Positions 24,601 through 34,946 of a DNA stretch of 64,000 nt are shown one piece after another. Positions within the stretch are counted from its first letter, which is position 1, and each line of letters opens with the position of its first letter. The notes beneath the pieces are model-generated. The model was not told the DNA's origin. It saw nothing but the letters and a program-made list of their open reading frames with translations, and ran no database searches. The stretch is from Henricia sp. BOLD:AAB3569 (taxonomy: Eukaryota > Echinodermata > Asteroidea > Spinulosida > Echinasteridae), in NCBI GenBank assembly GCA_037783545.1, contig JBBELK010000096.1:2480001-2544000 (forward strand), given 5' to 3'. The translations under genes were made by a program, and so were the position numbers.

Positions 24601-27600
24601 TACACGGACAGCCACGGTCTGCAGAACAGGCAGGAAGCCCGAGCCCAGTTTTCCCCTAAACTCTGAAATTTATCGGCCATTTCCCGGCGAAAGTCTGTCA
24701 ATTTTCAGGACAAGTGCGGAATATAGACTGTTTGGAGCATGCAAAATGTGAAGTTCGTCGGAAAATTTCTTGACTTCCAAATTTGCCGACGTTTGGACCA
24801 CACTTTGACCAAATTCCCGTCCCAAACAAGACTGAGCATGCGCACGAGTCAGGAGTACACGGACAGCCACGGTCTGCAGAACAGGCAGGAAGCCCGAGCC
24901 CAGTTTTCCCTAAACTCTGAAATTTATCGGCCATTTCCCGGCGAAAGTCTGTCAATTTTCAGGACAAGTGCGGAATATAGACTGTTTGGAGCATGCACAA
25001 TTTGAAGTTAGTCGGAAAAATTCTTGACTTGCAAATTTGCCGACGTTTGGAGCACACTTTGACCAAATTCCCGTCCCAAACAAGACTGAGCATGCGCACG
25101 ATTTAGGAGTACACGGACAGCCACGATCTGCAGAGCAGGCAGGAAGCCCGAGCCCAGTTTTCCCTAAATTCTTAAATTTCTGGCCATTTCCCGGCGAAAG
25201 TCTGTCAATTTTTCAGGACAAGTGCGGAATATAGACTGTTTGAAGCATGCAAAATTTGAATTTCGTCGGAAAATTTCTTGACTTGCAAATTTGCCGACGT
25301 TTGGACCACACTTTGACCAAATTCCCGTCCCAAACAAGACTGAGCATGCGCACGAGTCAGGAGTACACGGACAGCCACGGTCTGCAGAGCAGGCAGGAAG
25401 CCCGAGCCCAGTTTTCCCTAAACTCTGAAATTTATCGGCCATTTCCCGGCGAAAGACTGTCAATTTTTCAGGACAAGTGCGGAATATAGACTGTTTGGAG
25501 CATGCAAAATTTGAAGTTCGTCGGAAAATTTCTTGACTTCCAAATTTGCCGACGTTTGGACCACACTTTGACCAAATTCCCGTCCCAAACAAAACTGAGC
25601 ATGCGCACGAGTCAGGAGTACACGGACAGCCACGGTCTGCAGAGCAGGCAGGAAGCCCGAGCCCGGTTTTCCCTAAACTCTGAAATTTCTCGGCCATTTC
25701 CCGGCGAAAGTCTGTCCATTTTTCAGGACAAGTGCGGAATATAGACTGTTTGGAGCATGCACAATTTGAAGTTCGTCGGAAAATTTATTGACTTCCAAAT
25801 TTGCCGACGTTTGGACCACACTTTGACCAAATTCCCGTCCCAAACAAGACTGAGCATGCGCACGAGTGATCAGGAGTACACGGACAGCCACGGTCAGCAG
25901 AGCGGGCAGGAAGCCCGAGGCTAGTTTTCCCTAAACTCTGACATTTCTTGGCCATTTCCCGGCGAAAGTCTGTCAATTTTTCAGGACAAGTGCGGAATAT
26001 AGACTGTTTGGAGCATGCAAAATTTGAAGTTCGTCGGAAAATTTCTTGACTTCCAATTTGCCGACGTTTGGACCACACTTTGACCAAATTCCCGTCCCAA
26101 ACAAGACTGAGCATGCGCACGAGTGATCAGGAGTACACGGACAGCCACGGTCTGCAGAGCAGGCAGGAAGCCCGAGCCCAGTTTTCCCTAAACTCTGAAA
26201 TTTCTCGGCCATTTCCCGGCGAAAGTCTGTCAATTGTTCAGGACAAGTGCGGAATATAGACTGTTTGGAGCATGCAAAATTTGAAGTTCGTCGGAAAATT
26301 TCTTGACTTCCAAATTTGCCGACGTTTGGACCACACTTTGACCAAATTCCCGTCCCAAACAAGACTGAGCATGCGCACGAGTCAGGAGTACACGGACAGC
26401 CACGGTCTGCAGAACAGGCAGGAAGCCCGAGCCCAGTTTTCCCTAAACTCTGAAATTTATCGGCCATTTCCCGGCGAAAGTCTGTCAATTTTCAGGACAA
26501 GTGCGGAATATAGACTGTTTGGAGCATGCAAAATGTGAAGTTCGTCGGAAAATTTCTTGACTTCCAAATTTGCCGACGTTTGGACCACACTTTGACCAAA
26601 TTCCCGTCCCAAACAAGACTGAGCATGCGCACGAGTCAGGAGTACACGGACAGCCACGGTCTGCAGAACAGGCAGGAAGCCCGAGCCCAGTTTTCCCTAA
26701 ACTCTGAAATTTATCGGCCATTTCCCGGCGAAAGTCTGTCAATTTTCAGGACAAGTGCGGAATATAGACTGTTTGGAGCATGCACAATTTGAAGTTAGTC
26801 GGAAAAATTCTTGACTTGCAAATTTGCCGACGTTTGGAGCACACTTTGACCAAATTCCCGTCCCAAACAAGACTGAGCATGCGCACGATTTAGGAGTACA
26901 CGGACAGCCACGATCTGCAGAGCAGGCAGGAAGCCCGAGCCCAGTTTTCCCTAAATTCTTAAATTTCTTGGCCATTTCCCGGCGAAAGTCTGTCAATTTT
27001 TCAGGACAAGTGCGGAATATAGACTGTTTGAAGCATGCAAAATTTGAATTTCGTCGGAAAATTTCTTGACTTGCAAATTTGCCGACGTTTGGACCACACT
27101 TTGACCAAATTCCCGTCCCAAACAAGACTGAGCATGCGCACGAGTCAGGAGTACACGGACAGCCACGGTCTGCAGAGCAGGCAGGAAGCCCGAGCCCAGT
27201 TTTCCCTAAACTCTGAAATTTATCGGCCATTTCCCGGCGAAAGACTGTCAATTTTTCAGGACAAGTGCGGAATATAGACTGTTTGGAGCATGCAAAATTT
27301 GAAGTTCGTCGGAAAATTTCTTGACTTCCAAATTTGCCGACGTTTGGACCACACTTTGACCAAATTCCCGTCCCAAACAAAACTGAGCATGCGCACGAGT
27401 CAGGAGTACACGGACAGCCACGGTCTGCAGAGCAGGCAGGAAGCCCGAGCCCGGTTTTCCCTAAACTCTGAAATTTCTCGGCCATTTCCCGGCGAAAGTC
27501 TGTCCATTTTTCAGGACAAGTGCGGAATATAGACTGTTTAGAGCATGCACAATTTGAAGTTCGTCGGAAAATTTATTGACTTCCAAATTTGCCGACGTTT

Positions 27601-29595
27601 GGACCACACTTTGACCAAATTCCCGTCCCAAACAAGACTGAGCATGCGCACGAGTGATCAGGAGTACACGGACAGCCACGGTCAGCAGAGCGGGCAGGAA
27701 GCCCGAGGCTAGTTTTCCCTAAACTCTGACATTTCTTGGCCATTTCCCGGCGAAAGTCTGTCAATTTTTCAGGACAAGTGCGGAATATAGACTGTTTGGA
27801 GCATGCAAAATTTGAAGTTCGTCGGAAAATTTCTTGACTTCCAAATTTGCCGACGTTTGGACCACACTTTGACCAAATTCCCGTCCCAAACAAGACTGAG
27901 CATGCGCACGAGTGATCAGGAGTACACGGACAGCCACGGTCTGCAGAGCAGGCAGGAAGCCCGAGCCCAGTTTTCCCTAAACTCTGAAATTTCTCGGCCA
28001 TTTCCCGGCGAAAGTCTGTCAATTGTTCAGGACAAGTGCGGAATATAGACTGTTTGGAGCATGCAAAATTTGAAGTTCGTCGGAAAATTTCTTGACTTCC
28101 AAATTTGCCGACGTTTGGACCACACTTTGACCAAATTCCCGTCCCAAACAAGACTGAGCATGCGCACGAGTCAGGAGTACACGGACAGCCACGGTCTGCA
28201 GAACAGGCAGGAAGCCCGAGCCCAGTTTTCCCTAAACTCTGAAATTTATCGGCCATTTCCCGGCGAAAGTCTGTCAATTTTCAGGACAAGTGCGGAATAT
28301 AGACTGTTTGGAGCATGCAAAATTTGAAGTTAGTCGGAAAAATTCTTGACTTGCAAATTTGCCGACGTTTGGAGCACACTTTGACCAAATTCCCGTCCCA
28401 AACAAGACTGAGCATGCGCACGATTTAGGAGTACACGGACAGCCACGATCTGCAGAGCAGGCAGGAAGCCCGAGCCCAGTTTTCCCTAAATTCTTAAATT
28501 TCTTGGCCATTTCCCGGCGAAAGTCTGTCAATTTTTCAGGACAAGTGCGGAATATAGACTGTTTGAAGCATGCAAAATTTGAATTTCGTCGGAAAATGTC
28601 TTGACTTGCAAATTTGCCGACGTTTGGACCACACTTTGACCAAATTCCCGTCCCAAACAAGACTGAGCATGCGCACGAGTCAGGAGTACACGGACAGCCA
28701 CGGTCTGCAGAGCAGGCAGGAAGCCCGAGCCCAGTTTTCCCTAAACTCTGAAATTTATCGGCCATTTCCCGGCGAAAGACTGTCAATTTTTCAGGACAAG
28801 TGCGGAATATAGACTGTTTGGAGCATGCAAAATTTGAAGTTCGTCGGAAAATTTCTTGACTTCCAAATTTGCCGACGTTTGGACCACACTTTGACCAAAT
28901 TCCCGTCCCAAACAAAACTGAGCATGCGCACGAGTCAGGAGTACACGGACAGCCACGGTCTGCAGAGCAGGCAGGAAGCCCGAGCCCGGTTTTCCCTAAA
29001 CTCTGAAATTTCTCGGCCATTTCCCGGCGAAAGTCTGTCCATTTTTCAGGACAAGTGCGGAATATAGACTGTTTGGAGCATGCACAATTTGAAGTTCGTC
29101 GGAAAATTTATTGACTTCCAAATTTGCCGACGTTTGGACCACACTTTGACCAAATTCCCGTCCCAAACAAGACTGAGCATGCGCACGAGTGATCAGGAGT
29201 ACACGGACAGCCACGGTCAGCAGAGCGGGCAGGAAGCCCGAGGCTAGTTTTCCCTAAACTCTGACATTTCTTGGCCATTTCCCGGCGAAAGTCTGTCAAA
29301 TTTTCAGGACAAGTGCGGAATATAGACTGTTTGGAGCATGCAAAATTTGAAGTTCGTCGGAAAATTTCTTTACTTCCAAATTTGCCGACGTTTGGACCAC
29401 ACTTTGACCAAATTCCCGTCCCAAACAAGACTGAGCATGCGCACGAGTGATCAGGAGTACACGGACAGCCACGGTCTGCAGAGCAGGCAGGAAGCCCGAG
29501 CCCAGTTTTCCCTAAACTCTGAAATTTCTCTGCCATTTCCCGGCGAAAGTCTGTCAATTGTTCAGGACAAGTGCGGAATATAGACTGTTTGGAGC
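21670..29595 (+). repeat. HOR domain D (about 1788-bp, 7-mer unit and variants)
   Basis: The unit is marked by a monomer with CAGAGCGGGCAGG, starting at 21670, 23969, 25757, 27545 and 29080. Spacings are 2299, 1788, 1788 and 1535 bp, corresponding to 9, 7, 7 and 6 monomers. Other private variants recur in order: CAATTGTTCAGG, AATTTATCGGCC, CAATTTTCAGG, GAAGTTAGTCGG with CACGATTTAGG, GAAAGACTGTC and CCCAAACAAAACTG. The 6-mer lacks the monomer starting AAATGTG that the 7-mers have. Eleven private single-base indels lie between about 21.07 and 26.06 kb. Confidence 0.9.
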
Positions 29596-29825
29596 ATGCA
29601 AAATTTGAAGTTCGTCGGAAAATTTCTTGACTTCCAAATTTGCCGACGTTTGGACCACACTTTGACCAAATTCCCGTCCCAAACAAGACTGAGCATGCGC
29701 ACGAGTGATCAGGAGTACACGGACAGCCACGGTCTGCAGAGCAGGCAGGAAGCCCGTCCGAACCCAGTTTTCCCGAAAGTCTGTCAATTTTTCGGGACTA
29801 GTGCGGAATATAGACTGTTTGGAGC
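29596..29825 (+). repeat. 227/230-bp monomer, lineage 2 (TCGGGACTAGTGCGG)
   Basis: This is the same 32-bp deletion and 4-bp insertion as lineage 1, but with the GTGATCAGG form (230 bp) and a private GGGACTAGTGCGG ending. A 227-bp sister with the same ending starts at 35475, beyond the LINE, and the following monomers (29826 and 35702) also match through GGTCAGTAGAGC. The two flanks are therefore recent duplicates. Confidence 0.9.
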
Positions 29826-32110
29826 ATGCAAAATGTGAAGTTCGTCGCAAAATTTATTGACTTCCAAATTTGCCGACGTTTGGACCACACTTTGACCAAA
29901 TTCCCGTCCCAAACAAGACTGAGCATGCGCACGAGTGATCAGGAGTACACGGACAGCCACGGTCAGTAGAGCAGGCAGGAAGCCCGAGGCTAGTTTTCCC
30001 TAAACTCTGAAATTTCTCGGCCATTTCCCGGCGAAAGTCTGTCAATTTTTCAGGACAAGTGCGGAATATAGACTGTTTAGAGCATGCAAAATTTGAAGTT
30101 CGTCGAAAAATTTCTTGACTTCCAAATTTGCCGACGTTTGGACCACACTTTGACCAAATTCCCGTCCCAAACAAGACTGAGCATGCGCACGAGTGATCAG
30201 GAGTACACGGACAGCCACGGTCAGCAGAGCAGGCAGGAAGCCCGAGGCCAGTTTTCCCTAAACTCTGAAATTTCTCGGCCATTTCCCGGCGAAGGTCTGT
30301 CAATTTTTCAGGACAAGTGCGGAATATAGACTGTTTGGAGCATGCAAAATTTTAAGTTCGTCGAAAAATTTCTTGACTTCCAAATTTGCCGACGTTTGGA
30401 CCACACTTTGACCAAATTCCCGTCCCAAACAAGACTGAGCATGCGCACGAGTGATCAGGAGTACACGGACAGCCACGGTCAGCAGAGCAGGCAGAAAGCC
30501 CGAGGCTAGTTTTCCCTAAACTCTGAAATTTCTCGGCCATTTCCAGGCGAAAGTCTGTCAATTTTTAAGGACAAGTGCGGAATATAGACTGTTTGGAGCA
30601 TGCAAAATTTGAAGTTCGTCAAAAAAATTCTTGACTTGCAAATTTGCCGACGTTTGGAGCACACTTTGACCAAATTCCCGTCCCAAACAAGACTGAGTAT
30701 GCGCACGAGTGATCAGGAGTACACGGACAGCCACGGTCTGCAGAACAGGCAGGAAGCCCGAGCCAAGTTTTCCCTAAACTCTGAAATTTCTCGGCCATTT
30801 CCCGGCGAAAGTCTGCCAATTTTTCAGGACAAGTGCGGAATATAGACTGTTTGGAGCATGCACAATTTGAAGTTCGTCGGAAAATGTATTGACTTCCAAA
30901 TTTGCCGACGTTTGGACCACACTTTGACCAATTCCCGTCCCAAACAAGACTGAGCATGCGCACGAGTTAGGAGTACACGGACAGCCACGGTCTGCAGAGC
31001 AGGCAGGAAGCCCGAGCCCAATTTTCCATAAATTATTAAATTTCTCGGCCAGTTCCCGGCGAAAGTCTGTCAATTTTTCAGGACAAGTGCGGAATATAGA
31101 CTGTTTGGAGCATGCAAAATTTGAATTTCGTCGGAAAATTTCTTGACTTGCAAATTTGCCGACGTTTGGACAACACTTTGACCAAATTCCCGTCCCAAAC
31201 AAGACTGAGCATGCGCACGAGTCAGGAGTACACGGACAGCCACGGTCTGCAGAGCAGGCAGGAAGCCCGAGCCCAGTTTTCCCTAAACTCTGAAATTTAT
31301 CGGCCATTTCCCGGCGAAAGTCTGTCAATTTTTCAGGACAAGTGCGGAATATAGACTGTTTGGAGCATGCAAAATTTGAAGTTAGTCGGAAAATTTCTTG
31401 ACTTGCAAATTTGCCGACGTTTGGAGCACACTTTGACCAAATTCCCGTCCCAAACAAGACTGAGCATGCGCACGAGTTAGGAGTACACGGACAGCCACGG
31501 TCTGCAGAGCAGGCAGGAAGCCCGAGCCCAGTTTTCCCTAAATTATTAAATTTCTCGGCCATTTCCCGGCGAAAGTCTGTCAATTTTTTCAGGACAAGTG
31601 CGGAGTATAGACTGTTTGGAGCATGCAAAATTTGAATTTCGTCGGAAAATTTCTTGACTTGCAAATTTGCCGACGTTTGGACCACACTTTGACCAAGTTC
31701 CCGTCCCAAACAAGACTGAGCATGCGTACGAGTCAGGAGTACACGGACAGCCACGGTCTGCAGAGCAGGCAGGAAGCCCGAGCCCAGTTTTCCCTAAACT
31801 CTGAAATTTCTCGGCCATTTCCGGGCGAAAGTCTGTCATTTTTTCAGGACAAGTGCGGAATATAGACTGTTTGGAGCATGCAAAATGTGAAGTTCGTCGG
31901 AAAATTTCTTGACTTCCAAATTTGCCGACGTTTGGACCACACTTTGACCAAATTCCCGTCCCAAACAAGACTGAGCATGCGCACGAGTGATCAGGAGTAC
32001 ACGGACAGCCACGGTCAGCAGAGCAGGCAGAAAGCCCGAGGCTAGTTTTCCCTAAACTCTGAAATTTCTCGGCCATTTCCAGGCGAAAGTCTGTCAATTT
32101 TTAAGGACAA

Positions 32111-32115
32111 AATTA
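32111..32115 (+). other. 5-bp insertion beside the LINE junction
   Basis: The consensus GGACAAGTGCGG reads GGACAAAATTAGTGCGG here, five extra bases (AATTA or an equivalent alignment) 12 bp from the LINE 3' junction. No other monomer in the window has it. It may be a by-product of the insertion event or an unrelated small insertion. Confidence 0.8.
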
Positions 32116-32124
32116 GTGCGGAAT

Positions 32125-32149
32125 ATAATAATAATAATAATAATAATAA
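32125..32149 (-). repeat. (AAT)n / (TTA)n tail of the LINE
   Basis: A run of about eight ATA/AAT units lies between satellite GTGCGGAATATA and the LINE 3' UTR. On the element's strand it reads as a (TTA)n 3' tail. CR1/L2-group LINEs commonly end in short microsatellite tails instead of poly(A). The first bases overlap the satellite's own ATATA, so the exact boundary is ambiguous by a few bases. Confidence 0.9.
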
Positions 32150-32163
32150 CGAACATTTATACT

Positions 32164-32198
32164 GCGCCGGTATCCGTCATAAATGACGCTCATGGCGC
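32164..32198 (-). other. Hairpin in the LINE 3' UTR
   Basis: An outer stem GCGCC (32164-32168) / GGCGC (32194-32198) encloses a perfect inner inverted repeat CGTCAT (32175-32180), AA, ATGACG (32183-32188). The structure lies just inside the 3' tail, where related LINEs carry a 3' end recognised by their own reverse transcriptase. Function here is inferred from position and symmetry. Confidence 0.75.
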
Positions 32199-32218
32199 AT
32201 AACAATAAAACAGAATAC

Positions 32219-33255
32219 TTAGACTAACAAAAGAAGGTGAAACATGTGTGTTTTGAGTGCACTCTTAAAATCAGAGAGATTTGTGAGTGAACGGATGGTC
32301 TGAGGAAGTTTGTTCCACAGGAATGGACCAGCATGTAAAAATGATCTATCTCCCCATGTGTTGGTGGTACGTGGAACTGTCAGCTGGCAAGCACTGGAAG
32401 AGCGGAGGTAACGAGCGCCATGTTGCTGTAATTTAATTATACTGCTGTTATATGCTGGTGGAGAGCCATGTACAATATGAAAAACTGTTAGAAGAATTTT
32501 GAACTCAATTCGTTGTACAACAGGGAGCCAATGAAGCGAATGCAGAATAGGTGTAATGTGAGTTCTACGTGTACAACGAGTTACAACACGAGCTGCACAG
32601 TGTTGGAGTTTCTGAAGACGTGCAATTTGAGATGACGGTAAACAGTACAAAAGGGAGTTACACAAATCCAGACGAGATGATATAAGTGCATGAACCAGTT
32701 TTTCTGTGGCCGATCGCGTTAAGTACTTACGAATTAAACCAAGATTACGGAGCTGGAAGCGAACTGACTTACATACATTAGAAATTTGATCCGACATTGA
32801 AAAGTGAGAGTCAATCATCACTCCTAGATTTCTACAGGATGCCTTAGCAGTGATGACTGAATTTCCGACATGGATACTAGAAATGTCGATCTTAGCTAAT
32901 TGTGCTCTAGAACCACAGAGAATGAACTCAGATTTACCATTATTTAGTTGCAAAGAATTTACCACCATCCAGTTTCTGACATCTTCAATGCATTCTTCCA
33001 GTATCTTTAAATTACGAATTGCATCATCTTGATTTGGACTGAAGGTTACATATAGTTGGATATCATCAGCAAAGCAATGATAATTGACATTGTGACCACT
33101 GATTACATGACCAAGTCTACTCAGATAAATTGAAAAGAGAAGTGGTCCTCCAACAGAACCTTGTGGAACACCACATTCTACAGGTACAGGTTCTGATTTG
33201 GCCTGACCAATACACACTGACTGCTGGCGATTATGTAAATATGAAGTGAACCAAT
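32219..33255 (-). pseudogene. LINE reverse transcriptase, C-terminal half
   Basis: This is the RT palm and thumb on the minus strand. From the Met at 33217 the motifs are GVPQGSVGGPLLFS (16-29), where most relatives have SVLGPLLF, so Gly24 looks like decay or a family variant; FADDIQLY (49-56), with both catalytic aspartates intact and Phe for the usual Tyr; W-x-x-x-N-x-LQLN (83-92); and NLGVMID (130-136). The C-terminal region follows with SSRLDLCNSLLY, CAARVVTR, HWLPV, TWGDRSFLHAGP and a FKSALKTHMF end. This tail block is characteristic of CR1/L2-type elements. Its stop at 32219 looks like the natural C-terminus, since it is followed directly by the 3' UTR. In-frame coding extends upstream of the Met to about 33255, where the previous frame break lies. 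Confidence 0.94.
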
Positions 33256-34113
33256 TAGGGCTGTCCCTTTGACACCAAGTGAGGATAGAATGTTGACAAG
33301 AATACAGTGGTCCACTGTATCAAATGCAGCGGACAGGTCCAATAAAACAAGAGCTGTAATCTTGCCATCATTCATGCCACACAAAATATCATTGGACAGG
33401 TTTAAAAGTAATGTCTCTACACTATGGTTCTTGCGATATGCAGACTGTCTATAGTCCAGGAGATTGTTGTCTTGGAGATGTTCAGATAGCCTGGAAAAGG
33501 CAACGCGTTCAAGCAGCTTTGACAGGTATGGTAAGTTGGAGACTGGCCGGTAACTTTGTAGTGAGTTTTCATCCAAGGTACGATTCTTTAGCAAAGGGTG
33601 TACATGGGCCATTTTGAGTGCTTTGGGAACCTCTCCGCATTCCAGGCTCATGTTAACAATGTTGGAGATAATCGGTGCCATTGTAGAAGCATTGTCCTTG
33701 ATGAGCTTTGTTGGGATGGGGTCGAGTTTGCAGGATTTGCAAGGTGAGCTGTGAATTAGTGACATGATCTCTGATTCTGTTGTGTGATCCAGAGAATGGA
33801 GAGCAGATGATGTTCGGCAGGGAATAGGCGAAAAGTCCGGAAGCAGGTTTTTACGGATGATTGAAATTTTGTTTATGAAGAAACGGCTGAATTGCTCGGC
33901 AAGGGATAAACAACAGCTGTGAGTGGGTAATGAAGAGGATTGCTTTCGGTTCAAGAGTTTGTTGGCAACATGGAACAGACGCTTGGAATCATTGCCACAT
34001 TCACGGATCAGATTATTGTAGTAGTCACGCTTTGCCAGACGAATTAAAGCAATGACGTGCTGTCGCTGTCGACAATACTGTTGACGGTCTACTTCAGCTT
34101 GGTATGACGCCAT
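33256..34113 (-). pseudogene. LINE reverse transcriptase, N-terminal half
   Basis: This is the RT finger and first palm region on the minus strand. From the first Met at 34113 the motifs are an AKRDYY linker (about residues 27-32), LDPIPTKLIKD (130-140), SYRPVSNLPYLSKLLERV (187-204), QSAYRKNHSVETLL (223-236) and motif A LLDLSAAFDTVDH (257-269), whose first Asp binds catalytic metal. The region is continuous with the endonuclease part but in a different frame. At GTAL (about 33256) the frame breaks again, consistent with loss of one A in a CTAAATTGG-type sequence. The nominal open frame runs on to 33178, but its last 25 or so residues are out of frame. The first Met is unlikely to be a real start: in the parent element this is the middle of one long polyprotein. 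Confidence 0.93.
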
Positions 34114-34946
34114 TTGTGTTCAAGGATCCTGCGTTTATGCTTCTCTTCTTTAATTTGACTGTTGTACCACGGAGCGTTGCGAAGCCGAAATGAACGGGTT
34201 CTAGTTGGGGCATGATCATCGAGGATAGAACCAAGGATGGAATTGTAACAGTTCACTGCACAATTTGCATCCGAAGGAAGGGAAGACAGCCGACTGTCCT
34301 TAATGTCTCTGGCAAAGGATGTGTGATCAATGGATTTGAGATTCCTAACCTGCCATGACGTCACACCTGTCTTAGGTTCCTGGATATTAAGATTACACGT
34401 GATGGCAAGATGATCTGATATCCCTGTCACGACCTCAACGTGAGAGCAGATTTGACGATCAGTATTACGAGTGATAAGTAGATCCAGAATGTGACCTCGG
34501 TCATGTGTAGATTGCTGAATGTGCTGTGAGAGGTCATGACTTACAAGAAGATCCGAGACTCTCTTAGTGTCCCCAGAAGATGAGTTATCAAGGTGAATGT
34601 TGAAGTCACCTGATATTACAATCGGAGACGATTTACTAAGTGTCTCGTCTAACAAGGTGGAGAAATCATCGAGAAACTGTGAAAATGGAACCCTAGCTCC
34701 AGGAGGACGGTAAATAATAACAATATTCATGCTAGAGCTCACTGTCGTCATGGTAGCTGAAATCACTTCAAAGCTCGTAATATCCATACAGTCATTAATG
34801 GTCATATTAATGTCATTTCGATGAAGGATGCCGACACCGCCTCCGCGTCTCGTTTTCCTGGGTCTGTGCTTAAAGCTGAAACCCGGGGGTGTTACATCAG
34901 CAATAACTGCGTCATCGGAGGATCCTATCCAGGTTTCGCTAACCCC
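34089..34946 (-). pseudogene. LINE endonuclease domain, 5'-truncated
   Basis: This is the remaining C-terminal part of an apurinic-like (APE) endonuclease, which in LINEs nicks target DNA to prime reverse transcription. Reading on the minus strand from the truncation point, the visible motifs in order are SETW (holding the catalytic Glu), RRGGGVGI, YRPP, SGDFNIH (the conserved Asp-Asn pair), RGHILDLLIT and SDHLAI (the Asp-His pair). The N-terminal strand with the first catalytic Asn is missing because the element begins inside the domain. After SDH comes a linker ending WRHTKLK and a stop at 34089. A single-base loss near 34097 moves the remainder into the next frame. The open frame continues upstream into satellite for 50 codons, but those residues are not part of the LINE. 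Not functional. Confidence 0.93.

Larger units (their letters stand above)
1..32127 (+). repeat. 255/258-bp satellite array, left segment
   Basis: About 126 head-to-tail monomers, all in one orientation, phased here from the ATGC that follows TTTGGAGC. Monomers are 255 bp (GAGTCAGG form) or 258 bp (GAGTGATCAGG form). Rarer forms are 256/259 bp (one extra A in an A-rich tract), 245 bp, and 227/230 bp. Each consensus monomer holds two GAGCATGC palindrome sites 99 bp apart, a PstI-type CTGCAG, and a 13-bp inverted repeat. The window opens in mid-monomer, so the array extends to the left. I see no protein gene, tRNA, rRNA or promoter in it. Satellite identity is read directly from the sequence. 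Any centromeric or heterochromatic role is inference. Confidence 0.98.
29596..32127 (+). repeat. HOR domain E, part left of the LINE
   Basis: About ten monomers. Order by marker: the 230-bp monomer, the GGTCAGTAGAGC monomer (29826), two GTCAGCAGAGC monomers (30084, 30342), TCAAAAAAATTC with GAGTATGCG (30600), AAATGTATTG with GAGTTAGG (30858), GAATTTCG with GACAACAC (31112), GTTAGTCGG with GAGTTAGG (31367), GAATTTCG with GCGTACGAG (31623), and the AAATGTG monomer (31878) that the LINE interrupts. The TAAATTATTAAATTT variant occurs in the 30858 and 31367 monomers and recurs right of the LINE at 35220. Confidence 0.88.
32128..34946 (-). mobile_element. 5'-truncated CR1/L2-group LINE (non-LTR retrotransposon)
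   Basis: The element lies on the minus strand: its 5' end is at 34946 and its 3' end is an AAT-repeat tail at the left edge. It encodes the C-terminal part of an APE endonuclease, then a reverse transcriptase with finger/palm motifs YRPVSNLP, LDLSAAFDTVDH, GVPQGS and FADD. A post-RT region with HWLPV follows, and then a short 3' UTR. This motif set and wording match the CR1/L2/Jockey-like group by recollection of the family; assignment below that level is uncertain. It starts inside the endonuclease, so ORF1 and the 5' UTR are absent, the usual result of incomplete target-primed reverse transcription. The coding frame is broken twice (near 34097 and 33255), so the copy is dead. Flanking satellite is continuous across it except for a shared TA, so the target duplication is at most about 2 bp. 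It is the only transposable element in the window. Confidence 0.95.

Noticed and set aside
1-32127. CRISPR array
   Set aside because: The repeats are 255-258 bp, adjoin with no unique spacers, and no cas genes are present.
32125-32149. Independent microsatellite locus
   Set aside because: It directly abuts the LINE 3' UTR on the element's strand and is best explained as its tail.
33269-33617. Short plus-strand open frames inside the LINE
   Set aside because: They are antisense shadows of the reverse transcriptase reading and show no family motif.
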